From positions 3,098,652 through 3,162,651 of the forward strand of contig NZ_JAMXLA010000001.1 in assembly GCF_024054175.1 (NCBI RefSeq): 64,000 nucleotides of DNA, in the 5' to 3' direction. Shown piece after piece: positions 8,800 through 15,377 of the stretch. Made by a program: the position numbers and the translations under genes. The stretch's first letter is position 1; every line of letters begins with the position of its first letter. The notes beneath the pieces were generated by a model that worked only from the letters and a program-made list of their open reading frames with translations, was not told where the DNA came from and did no database searches. This DNA comes from Flavobacterium sp. NRK1. GTDB taxonomy: Bacteria; Bacteroidota; Bacteroidia; Flavobacteriales; Flavobacteriaceae.

Positions 8800-8817
8800 T
8801 AACTAATGGCAAAATTT
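8777..8817. terminator. Strong bidirectional hairpin overlapping the glycosylase stop
   Basis: Perfect 18-bp arms (aaattttgccattagtta and its complement) flank a 5-base loop, and the glycosylase stop codon sits in the loop region. A T/A-rich flank follows on both sides. It should terminate the plus-strand gene. Its symmetry also suits a minus-strand transcript from the 8839-8937 ORF. Confidence 0.75.
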
Positions 8818-8838
8818 CTCAAAATAAGAACGGGTTTT

Positions 8839-8937
8839 TCAAGACATAAAATATCTTCTAAGCCTCCTTTGCTTGTAACTCCTTATAGCGTTGTGCATAA
8901 GTTGTTTAGCCCTCTGTTTTAAATTTCGCCATTTCAT
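8839..8937 (-). CDS. Possible 32-residue very basic protein
   Basis: A minus-strand ORF runs from ATG at 8937 to TGA at 8839. The product has 11 Lys/Arg in 32 residues and begins MKWRNLKQRAKQ, ending YKQRRLRRYFMS. A purine-rich GAGAGAG directly precedes the ATG. The ORF is richer in G+C than its surroundings, and its stop is followed 21 bases on by a strong symmetrical hairpin. I do not recognise the family and no -7 element is evident upstream. The frame is open further upstream without an ATG. It may be a real small gene, a gene remnant or chance. Confidence 0.35.
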   Translation of the reverse strand: MKWRNLKQRAKQLMHNAIRSYKQRRLRRYFMS

Positions 8938-9288
8938 CTCTCTCGTAATTGTGGTTTGTGGGTGCAATTTCTTAGAAATTTTGACATGATGTGTATAAAG
9001 GAATGTTAAATATCTAAAATTTAACTTAAACTACTACAATTATAAAAGCTGAAATAACAGTCTTTACAAAAAATAATTATCATACTTTATTATTTTAACG
9101 TTATTATATTATTTTTTAACTTTTGCTTAAGTTTTTTTTGTAACTTTATCTCAAGAGCATTGGGGAACGCTCTTTACCATTATACACTACTCTAAAATTT
9201 ATTATGAAGCGAATTTATAGCTGAAAGAACTAGCACCTTATAGTCCTTTCAAAAATTGTTTATTTCTAACTATTTAAAATATAGGATT
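8938..9288 (+). promoter_or_regulatory. Folded leader region before the small membrane protein
   Basis: This stretch lacks a recognisable gene. It contains two hairpins on the plus strand. The first is 9153-9174, 9-bp arms with one mismatch around a GGGG loop. The second is 9223-9250, 10-bp arms with one mismatch around an 8-base loop. Between them lies a six-codon ORF, 9204-9224, reading MKRIYS. A possible -7-like TAACTTTA lies at 9141-9148, just before the first hairpin. The arrangement resembles a long structured 5' leader for the 9289 gene. The part between 8938 and 9120 is AT-rich with nothing else that I can see. Confidence 0.4.
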
Positions 9289-9513
9289 ATGAAGACATTT
9301 GGTTTTATTACTTCAGTTATAGCTTTTTTCGTATCATTGTTCTTTGCTATTATAGATTTTCCGGATCTTAGTAATTCTAACGGGATTATTTATCTCTCTA
9401 TACAATTTATACTTATTCTTATATGTATAACTGGTATAATAATAAATATGCCTTCACTTTCCGGAATATTTAAAAAAAACAAAAAGAATAATAAATATAA
9501 TATGCATATATAA
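9289..9513 (+). CDS. Small membrane protein of unknown function
   Basis: I do not recognise this gene. The chosen ATG at 9289 gives 74 residues starting MKTFGFITSVIAFFVSLFF; an in-frame ATG at 9256 would add 11 residues but has no better context. Two hydrophobic helices are clear: about residues 4-22 and about 33-53 (IIYLSIQFILILICITGIII). They are followed by a Lys/Asn-rich tail (FKKNKKNNKYN), so both ends of the hairpin are probably cytoplasmic. It is preceded by an unusually long structured leader and followed by a short stem at 9519-9532. Confidence 0.55.
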   Translation: MKTFGFITSVIAFFVSLFFAIIDFPDLSNSNGIIYLSIQFILILICITGIIINMPSLSGIFKKNKKNNKYNMHI

Positions 9514-9518
9514 AAAAA

Positions 9519-9532
9519 CACCCGAGAGGGTG
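9519..9532. terminator. Short terminator after the small membrane protein
   Basis: A 5-bp stem caccc/gggtg with a GAGA loop, preceded by an A run and followed by cttta. It lies between two convergent genes (9289 gene and terC) and could serve either strand. Confidence 0.5.
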
Positions 9533-9543
9533 CTTTATATATA

Positions 9544-10320
9544 CTATTCTTTTTTCTTTCTCATTTTCATGTTCAGAAATTCTACCGCAACAGAGAAAGC
9601 TATTGCAAAATACAAATAACCCTTTGGCACAGTACCAACATGTTCTCCTGCAAGTTCTGCTTCAGATAAATGCATGCTCTCAGTAATAAGCATAAAGCCT
9701 ATTAATATTAAAAAAGCAAGTCCCAGTATCTGTATAGATGGATTTGCGTTTACAAAATTACCTACCGGAACAGCGAAAAGCATCATAATTCCTACAGATA
9801 TAATAACTGCCGTTATCATTATCAGAAGAGCTCCCTCAAGTCCGTTTGTCATACCTACAGCAGTAAGAATGGAATCTATTGAAAATATGATATCAATCAG
9901 AAGGATTTGGAATATAATAGCTGTAAAAGATTTTTTAGCAGCTCCTCCTAAGGTTTTTTCTTCCTCTCCTTTATGATCTACTTTTTCATGTATCTCTTTG
10001 GTGCTTTTATAAATTAGAAAGACACCGCCTCCAAGTAATATTAAAGCCTGCCCTGTCAGATGTGCTTTAAACCAGCCCAGGTCAATACTAAATAAAGGTT
10101 CCTTCATAGCAATAAGCAGGGTTATGCCAAAAAGAAGGCCTATACGCATAAACATAGCCAGAAACAATCCTATCCTGGTTGCTCTTTTGCGGTCTTCTAC
10201 AGGTAGTTTTCCTGTTACAATAGATATGAAAATTATATTATCTATACCTAATACAATTTCTAAAAAGGTAAGGGTTAATAATGCTACCCAGGCATTAGGG
10301 TTTAAGAAAACTTCAAACAT
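9544..10320 (-). CDS. TerC family integral membrane protein
   Basis: TerC proteins are multi-spanning membrane proteins linked to metal (notably Mn2+) export and tellurite resistance. The N-terminus ALLTLTFLEIVLGIDNIIFISIV contains the family's conserved acidic membrane motif (E-x-x-L-G-x-D-N), and a second copy appears as IDIIFSIDSI in the middle. Seven or so hydrophobic segments fit the 258 residues. It is the last gene of a minus-strand run that includes a ZIP transporter, so a metal link is plausible. The exact ion cannot be read from the sequence. Confidence 0.9.
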   Translation of the reverse strand: MFEVFLNPNAWVALLTLTFLEIVLGIDNIIFISIVTGKLPVEDRKRATRIGLFLAMFMRIGLLFGITLLIAMKEPLFSIDLGWFKAHLTGQALILLGGGVFLIYKSTKEIHEKVDHKGEEEKTLGGAAKKSFTAIIFQILLIDIIFSIDSILTAVGMTNGLEGALLIMITAVIISVGIMMLFAVPVGNFVNANPSIQILGLAFLILIGFMLITESMHLSEAELAGEHVGTVPKGYLYFAIAFSVAVEFLNMKMRKKKE

Positions 10321-10333
10321 TGGAGTTTATTTT

Positions 10334-10708
10334 TTAATTGAGTTTGGTTACGGTTCCTTTTTGTTTGTTGGCATCGCCCACAATTGAAAACTCAAATGTA
10401 TATGAATTTTCTTTTGTTGTCAATATCCTCATCTGTACAGCTTTTTGTTCCTGCATATTTTTCGGATGTACTTTTTGAAGTATATATTCACAATCATTTA
10501 CCCAACGCACTGTTGAAGTATCAGTTTTACCTTCAAAAGTTTCTATTTCAAGATTTTCTGTACGCTCAAAGTAGGTAGTCTTTTTTTTGCCGTTTATTTC
10601 ATATTCAAAACTGAATTTTCCGGTTTTAAAGTCCTTGCAATTGCGCTCCTGCTGATAACATGAGGTAAGTAAGGGTAATGCTAATAACAGGTACATTATT
10701 TTTTTCAT
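10334..10708 (-). CDS. Small periplasmic lipoprotein of unknown function
   Basis: A 124-residue protein with a lipoprotein signal (MKKIMYLLLALPLLTSC, lipid attachment at Cys17). The mature part is beta-rich with FKTGKFSFEYEINGKK, RWVNDCEYILQK and a C-terminal YTFEFSIVGDANKQKGT. I recall homologues in Flavobacterium, some labelled DNA topoisomerase IV in databases; that label does not fit a 107-residue lipoprotein. Two cysteines (Cys23 and the one in NDCEY) could pair. It lies 13 bases before terC and 2 after the DUF6095 gene. Confidence 0.8.
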   Translation of the reverse strand: MKKIMYLLLALPLLTSCYQQERNCKDFKTGKFSFEYEINGKKKTTYFERTENLEIETFEGKTDTSTVRWVNDCEYILQKVHPKNMQEQKAVQMRILTTKENSYTFEFSIVGDANKQKGTVTKLN

Positions 10709-10710
10709 AC

Positions 10711-10929
10711 TTAGTCAAATAGGCTTTTCATAATGGTTTTTATTCCCAAAAACATCAATAACATGCCTATTATGCATGTTATTATACCTAAACCCAAAAC
10801 AGGTATAAACATAAAATGTTTCTGATTTTTAAAAGAAGAGTGTATAACTACAGGGCCTAAAAAAAATAATGGTAAGGCTCCGGCAAGGTATCTTATACCT
10901 TTTAATAATATTCTTTTATCTGTTGGCAT
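10711..10929 (-). CDS. DUF6095-like two-helix membrane protein
   Basis: About 72 residues starting MPTDKRILLKGIRYLAGALP, with two transmembrane helices (about residues 12-30 and 41-64) and a short polar linker between them. An ATG three codons upstream (10938) is equally open. I believe it belongs to DUF6095, known mainly from Flavobacteriia; no function is known. Its start overlaps the 3' end of murQ, so translation is probably coupled. It is followed 2 bases later by the lipoprotein gene. Confidence 0.65.
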   Translation of the reverse strand: MPTDKRILLKGIRYLAGALPLFFLGPVVIHSSFKNQKHFMFIPVLGLGIITCIIGMLLMFLGIKTIMKSLFD

Positions 10930-11731
10930 ATGCTTCAATAGCTTTTCTGACGTTTTTATGTTCGTTTAAAAGGGTAGTGGCAACTTCTTGTGAAACGCTA
11001 ATTTCATCCATTATCATTCGTATGCCGCGATCAACAAGCTTATGGTTGCTTAATTGCATATCAACCATTTTATTCCCTTTTACATGGCCTAATTGTATCA
11101 TTGTTGCTGTAGATATCATATTCAATACCAGCTTTTGTGCAGTTCCTGCTTTCATTCGTGAACTGCCTGTAACAAATTCAGGACCTGTAACAACTTCTAT
11201 TGGATATTGAGCTACAGAAGACAGCGGACTACCCGTGTTACAGGTAATGCAGCCGGTTGTTATATCGTTCTGATTGCATTTTTCAAGGCCACCTATAACG
11301 TAAGGTGTTGTTCCTGATGCTGCAATGCCTATAACAACATCATTAGAATTAATCTTATATTCTGAAAGATCTTTCCATGCCTGTTCTTTATCATCTTCTG
11401 CAAATTCAACTGCCTTACGTATAGCAGCATCACCTCCGGCAATAAGTCCAATAACAAGATCAAATGGTACTCCGAAAGTTGGAGGACATTCTGAAGCGTC
11501 AACAATACCCAACCTGCCACTGGTACCGGCACCAATATAAAATAACTTACCGCCTTCTTTAAGCTTAAAAACAACCTGTTCAACTAATGTTTCTATTTGT
11601 GGCAAAGCTTTTTCTATTGCAAAAGGCACAGTTTTATCTTCATTGTTAATATTCTGAAGTAATTCTGCTACAGGCATCTTTTCCAGATGATCATATTTAG
11701 AGCTTTGTTCGGTAGTTCTTGTAAATGGCAT
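10916..11731 (-). CDS. murQ: N-acetylmuramic acid 6-phosphate etherase
   Basis: MurQ cleaves the lactyl ether of MurNAc-6-P to GlcNAc-6-P in peptidoglycan recycling, in the cytoplasm. The SIS-domain phosphosugar-binding motif FYIGAGTSGRLGIVDASECPPTFG is diagnostic and includes the family's catalytic Glu. The second signature GPEFVTGSSRMKAGTAQK is intact. The 271 residues are slightly shorter than E. coli MurQ (298), mostly at the C-terminus, which is usual for Bacteroidota members. No MurNAc transporter or kinase is adjacent. It follows the ZIP gene by 10 bases and overlaps the next gene. Confidence 0.95.
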   Translation of the reverse strand: MPFTRTTEQSSKYDHLEKMPVAELLQNINNEDKTVPFAIEKALPQIETLVEQVVFKLKEGGKLFYIGAGTSGRLGIVDASECPPTFGVPFDLVIGLIAGGDAAIRKAVEFAEDDKEQAWKDLSEYKINSNDVVIGIAASGTTPYVIGGLEKCNQNDITTGCITCNTGSPLSSVAQYPIEVVTGPEFVTGSSRMKAGTAQKLVLNMISTATMIQLGHVKGNKMVDMQLSNHKLVDRGIRMIMDEISVSQEVATTLLNEHKNVRKAIEAYANR

Positions 11732-11741
11732 AATTAGGCTT

Positions 11742-12458
11742 TTACGTAAAATTAAGAAAATAGGCCATTATAACTCCTAAAATAATAACAAGAAGTTTGG
11801 CAAGGTTAAATTTATGACCTTCGCTGCTCTCAAATATAATTGTAGATGATATATGGAATAATATACCAACAACTACTGCTGATATTTCCGCATAATAATG
11901 GCTTATAAAATCCATTTGCCCCGATATGAGGGTTCCAAGAGGTGTCATTATGGCAAAGGCAAGCATGAATAACATTACTGCTGTTTTATTTAGCCCTGAA
12001 TTGATTAGAAAAGCCGTTAGTATTATTGCAATAGGGAAGTGGTGTATGGCTATACCCCAAGCCATGTCCGCATGGTGACTAACCGGCATGCCTTCTAAAA
12101 GTGCATGAATGCAAAGGCTTAGAAACAATAACCATGGCATTTTATGCAAATGCTCGTTTCCGTGAACATGAACATGGCCATGCTCCGCACCTTTTGAAAA
12201 ATATTCCAGAATTATCTGAAAAACAATTCCGGCCATAATGAAAATACCAATAGCGTTATTATTGGCATGATCGTGGCCTTCATGGCTATGTGAGGCGCTC
12301 TCGTAAACTTCAGGAAGTAAATGTAATACCGTAAGAGATAGTAAAAAAGAGCCGCTAAATGCAAGCAACAGTTTAAGGCTTTTTTTATTGGCAGGTTTAA
12401 CAATAAGTGCTATACCATAGCCCAGAATAACAGATAATAATGGAAGAATATATATCAT
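11742..12458 (-). CDS. ZIP family metal transporter
   Basis: ZIP proteins carry Zn2+ or other divalent metals into the cytoplasm. The 238-residue protein has eight or so hydrophobic segments. A His/Asp-rich loop follows the second segment (SASHSHEGHDHANN) and another appears mid-protein (EHGHVHVHGNEHLH), both typical metal-binding loops. The family's membrane metal site is seen in LCIHALLEGMPVSHH (H-x-x-x-E-G) and in IAIHHFPIA. Its start codon overlaps the stop of the methyltransferase gene (TAATG), so translation is coupled. Substrate specificity cannot be read. Confidence 0.92.
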   Translation of the reverse strand: MIYILPLLSVILGYGIALIVKPANKKSLKLLLAFSGSFLLSLTVLHLLPEVYESASHSHEGHDHANNNAIGIFIMAGIVFQIILEYFSKGAEHGHVHVHGNEHLHKMPWLLFLSLCIHALLEGMPVSHHADMAWGIAIHHFPIAIILTAFLINSGLNKTAVMLFMLAFAIMTPLGTLISGQMDFISHYYAEISAVVVGILFHISSTIIFESSEGHKFNLAKLLVIILGVIMAYFLNFT

Positions 12459-13189
12459 TACTTAAATACCATAATTAAACGTTCCGATTCGTTTTTAAAG
12501 AATTTTTTAAGCTTGTAATCACCAAAAATATCCAAAAGGTAAATACCGGCTTCTTCCATCATTCCCTCAAAATCTTCAAGAGTAAGTGCTTTTACTTTTT
12601 CAGTAAAATGAAACTTTTTGCCATTGTCTTCAAAATCAATTTCCTTAAAAATATGATTATCTTTTACATAGCGCTTTATATAAAAATCTATACCGTCTAC
12701 AGTTTTCGTTTCTTCGGGAATAAGATTTTTGATTACCTTGTTTACATTCATGAAATCAATTACACCAAATCCATATTCATTAAGGCTTTCGCAAATTGCT
12801 TTTAGCGTTACTGTATTATCACTATCATTTTCAAAATAACCAAAGCTGGTAAATAAATTAAATATTGCGTCAAACTTTTGTTCAAAAGGTTCACGCATAT
12901 CGTGTACTGTAAAATGAAGTTTATCGTTAGCGGCTTTAGAAGCTATAGCAATACTGTTTTCTGACAGATCGGCTCCCGTTACATCATAACCCAACTGATT
13001 AAGATATATGGAATGGCGTCCTTTTCCACAGGCTAAATCAAGTATTTTTGCGTCTTCAGGAAGGTTAAGATACTGTGTTATATTATCCATAAAGAGTTGA
13101 GCCTCTTCGTAGTCACGGTCCTTATACAATATATGATAGTAAGGGGTATCGAACCAGGATGCAAACCAGTTATTTGTTTCTTTTTGCAT
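12458..13189 (-). CDS. Class I SAM-dependent methyltransferase
   Basis: A Rossmann-fold methyltransferase: motif I reads ILDLACGKGRHS near residue 48, followed by VTGADLS and a motif IV region FDAIFNLFTSFGYF. The target is unknown; this family includes small-molecule and tRNA-related enzymes. I chose the ATG at 13189 (MQKETNNWFASWFDTPYYH); ATG 13195 adds two residues. A longer ORF reaching 13249 is rejected because it would run through a predicted minus-strand -7 element (13208-13215) and overlap the divergent gene. It is the first gene of the six-gene minus-strand run. Confidence 0.85.
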   Translation of the reverse strand: MQKETNNWFASWFDTPYYHILYKDRDYEEAQLFMDNITQYLNLPEDAKILDLACGKGRHSIYLNQLGYDVTGADLSENSIAIASKAANDKLHFTVHDMREPFEQKFDAIFNLFTSFGYFENDSDNTVTLKAICESLNEYGFGVIDFMNVNKVIKNLIPEETKTVDGIDFYIKRYVKDNHIFKEIDFEDNGKKFHFTEKVKALTLEDFEGMMEEAGIYLLDIFGDYKLKKFFKNESERLIMVFK

Positions 13190-13207
13190 ATTCATTGAAT
13201 GTAGCCG

Positions 13208-13226
13208 CAAAATTAGTTTATTTTTG
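13208..13226. promoter_or_regulatory. Back-to-back divergent -7 elements
   Basis: Minus strand TAATTTTG at 13215-13208 and plus strand TATTTTTG at 13219-13226 both match TAnnTTTG and are only 3 bases apart. They point in opposite directions, toward the methyltransferase at 13189 and the THUMP protein at 13248. Two polymerases could not occupy them together. Confidence 0.5.
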
Positions 13227-13247
13227 CCAAGAATTTGATTCAGGCAC

Positions 13248-14420
13248 ATGGAAAATAATTATAAAATGATTGCCAAAACCTTTTTTGGTTTTGAAGAAAT
13301 ACTTGCCAAAGAATTGCAGGTTTTAGGAGCACAGGATGTTGAGCAGGGGGTAAGAATGGTAAGTTTCGTAGGAGACAAAGGTTTTATGTATAAAGCAAAC
13401 CTGGCTTTACGTACTGCCCTTAAGATACTTAAACCTATTTACTATTTCAGGGCATATAATGAGCAAAGCCTTTATAAGGGTATTCGGGGTATAGACTGGT
13501 CTAAATATTTAAATGCAAATCAATCATTTGTAATTGATGTTACCCTGCATTCAGATCATTTTAATCATTCTCAATTTGTTGCCTTAAAAGCCAAAGATGC
13601 AGTTGTAGACCAGTTTAGAGACAAATATGGCAAAAGGCCTAGTATTGATAAAGATTTTCCTGACTTAAGAATAAACCTGCATATACACAATGATCAGTGC
13701 TCAGTCGCATTAGATACTTCTGGTAACTCTCTGCATCAGAGAGGATATAAAACAGCAACTAACATAGCGCCTATTAATGAGGTGCTGGCAGCGGGAATGT
13801 TGTTGCTTTCCGGTTGGGATGGGCAGGGTGATTTTATAGATCCTATGTGTGGCTCTGGTACTATTTTAGCTGAAGCGGCAATGATTGCCTGTAATATTCC
13901 TGCAAATATTAACCGTAAGGAATTCGCTTTTGAAAAATGGAACGATTGGGATAATGACCTTTTTGATACTATTGTGGAATCATTGCTTAAAAAAGTAAAA
14001 GAATTCCATTATACAATAAAAGGATATGATAAGGCACCATCGGCAGTAGCGAAAGCTAAAGACAATATACAGAATGCAAATCTTGACGATTATGTAACTA
14101 TAAGCCAGCAGGACTTTTTTACTACAGAAAAAGAAACCAGAGGCCCACTACATATGGTATTTAACCCGCCTTATGGTGAAAGGCTGGATATTGATCTTGA
14201 ACGTTTTTACAGGGAAATAGGTGATACGCTTAAACAAAGCTATCCGGGTACAAATGCGTGGTTTATTACTGCTAACCTTGAAGCTCTTAAATTTGTTGGG
14301 TTAAAACCTTCAAGAAAAATTAAACTGTTCAATGGTAAGCTTGAAACACGTTTTGTAAAATATGAAATGTATGAAGGGAGTAAAAGAACCAAATTTCAAA
14401 AAGAAAATACCGATTCTTAA
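13248..14420 (+). CDS. THUMP-domain RNA guanine methyltransferase, RlmL-type
   Basis: Residues 1-155 form the ferredoxin-like and THUMP RNA-binding region, and 160-380 a methyltransferase domain. Motif I is DPMCGSGT (198-205) and motif IV is NPPYG (306-310), as in N2-guanine methyltransferases RlmL/RlmK that modify 23S rRNA. At 390 residues it corresponds to RlmL alone (m2G) without the RlmK half found fused in E. coli. It probably methylates 23S rRNA, but a tRNA substrate is not excluded. A consensus -7 element lies 22 bases upstream. Confidence 0.9.
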   Translation: MENNYKMIAKTFFGFEEILAKELQVLGAQDVEQGVRMVSFVGDKGFMYKANLALRTALKILKPIYYFRAYNEQSLYKGIRGIDWSKYLNANQSFVIDVTLHSDHFNHSQFVALKAKDAVVDQFRDKYGKRPSIDKDFPDLRINLHIHNDQCSVALDTSGNSLHQRGYKTATNIAPINEVLAAGMLLLSGWDGQGDFIDPMCGSGTILAEAAMIACNIPANINRKEFAFEKWNDWDNDLFDTIVESLLKKVKEFHYTIKGYDKAPSAVAKAKDNIQNANLDDYVTISQQDFFTTEKETRGPLHMVFNPPYGERLDIDLERFYREIGDTLKQSYPGTNAWFITANLEALKFVGLKPSRKIKLFNGKLETRFVKYEMYEGSKRTKFQKENTDS

Positions 14421-14431
14421 AAAAATAGCAA

Positions 14432-14665
14432 ATGAATAAACAGATAAAATCTTTTTTATACAACTTATTAGGATTTCTTCCTTTTTATGTAGTCTCTTAT
14501 TTACTACTTTACAATTTTACAAACCTTACAGGTTTTTGGGTTCCGCTTAGTGCAGCAGTTATTACAACTATACTGGCTCCAAAATTTCAGCATGTAAGAC
14601 AGGCAGGTGGTGATAAGATTTATATGAAATGGCTTTTTATAAAAGGTATTAAAGAGGTTAAATAA
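14432..14665 (+). CDS. Small conserved-type membrane protein
   Basis: I do not recognise a characterised family. The 77-residue product has two hydrophobic helices (about 9-30, NLLGFLPFYVVSYLLLYNF, and 34-50, WVPLSAAVITTILAPKF) followed by a basic amphipathic tail (KWLFIKGIKEVK). It starts 11 bases after the THUMP methyltransferase and ends just before a terminator, so it is co-transcribed with that gene. Confidence 0.65.
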   Translation: MNKQIKSFLYNLLGFLPFYVVSYLLLYNFTNLTGFWVPLSAAVITTILAPKFQHVRQAGGDKIYMKWLFIKGIKEVK

Positions 14666-14669
14666 TATA

Positions 14670-14700
14670 TAAACCGGAGAGACTTTAAGCTTCCGGTTTA
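14670..14700. terminator. Bidirectional terminator, convergent genes
   Basis: A 9-bp perfect stem (taaaccgga with tccggttta) around a 13-base loop, at the junction of the plus-strand membrane protein and the minus-strand DUF2971 gene. It overlaps the last codon of the DUF2971 gene. Confidence 0.65.
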
Positions 14701-15324
14701 CATTCTTTTAAATCCGTTTATCCAGCGTTTATTTTCGTACAATGTAGATCGGCTTATTCTGCCATCAGGATTTTTTGATGTTCCTTTTAAATGTTCCTTT
14801 ATCGTATTATATATTTGTTGGGGCATTTGCTGGCTTATGGTTACTTTACGAATAATATTTAATGGAATATCAATCTCAAAGAAATCCATTTTTTCATTGG
14901 TTTCATAAATTATTCTATATTCTTCTTCAACACGATAAGGCCACCTTTTTGTGAATGGCATAGCATTAATTTCAACTTTAGTTTTTTCTATCTCAGGCAG
15001 TTTTTTATAATCTACAACTCCATGTTTCAATCCCGGAATTTTGTTAAGAATGGCAAATAATTTTTTAGCATCAAATTCAATTACACAGCCACTTGGCCCG
15101 TTAGAATATGTTTTCCAATGATGTAAGGTTTCATCGTTATGAGAAAAACATAGAGCAAATAAGTTATCTACTCCTTTACGGTTTTTATATTCAAGTATAA
15201 TTTCGGCATCATTCCTGTCTTCCCAAAGTATTGGGTTGAGTAAAGTAAGTTTCTTTCTCTCCAACATATCCAAAAGAATAGGAAGAGTAGTGTAGCGATT
15301 GAGTCTTGAAATTGTGTTATCCAT
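14698..15324 (-). CDS. DUF2971 domain protein
   Basis: The 208-residue protein has the DUF2971 layout: an N-terminal YTTLPILLDMLERKKLTLLNP followed by a WEDRNDAE motif, CFSHNDETLHHWKTYSNGPSGCVIEFD, and a C-terminal EEEYRIIYE. The domain has no established function and recurs in accessory and defence-linked settings. Here it stands alone between housekeeping genes with its own terminators on both sides. No signal peptide or membrane segment is visible. Base use looks like its neighbours. Confidence 0.85.
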   Translation of the reverse strand: MDNTISRLNRYTTLPILLDMLERKKLTLLNPILWEDRNDAEIILEYKNRKGVDNLFALCFSHNDETLHHWKTYSNGPSGCVIEFDAKKLFAILNKIPGLKHGVVDYKKLPEIEKTKVEINAMPFTKRWPYRVEEEYRIIYETNEKMDFFEIDIPLNIIRKVTISQQMPQQIYNTIKEHLKGTSKNPDGRISRSTLYENKRWINGFKRM

Positions 15325-15349
15325 TAGATATTATTATATTCTAAACAAA

Positions 15350-15371
15350 AACGGAGGCTTAAGCCTCCGTT
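15350..15371. terminator. Perfect-palindrome terminator of the S9 peptidase gene
   Basis: Two 11-bp arms (aacggaggctt and aagcctccgtt) abut with no spacer, so the outer 9 bp form the stem and the middle forms the loop. It lies directly after the minus-strand peptidase gene and upstream of the DUF2971 gene. Confidence 0.7.
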
Positions 15372-15377
15372 AAAATA

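Noticed and set aside
8918..8994. Upstream frame of the 32-residue ORF and an alternative ORF (MSKFLRNC...) ending at its ATG
   Set aside because: The region upstream is open in one frame but lacks ATG. The second frame gives only 17 codons. Neither is convincing, though a frameshifted older gene cannot be excluded.
10334..10708. DNA topoisomerase IV label for the small lipoprotein
   Set aside because: I recall database homologues carrying this name, but a 124-residue lipoprotein with no topoisomerase motif cannot be that enzyme.
13190..13249. Longer start (13249) for the SAM methyltransferase
   Set aside because: The extension overlaps the divergent gene's start and a consensus minus-strand -7 element, and its residues do not look conserved.
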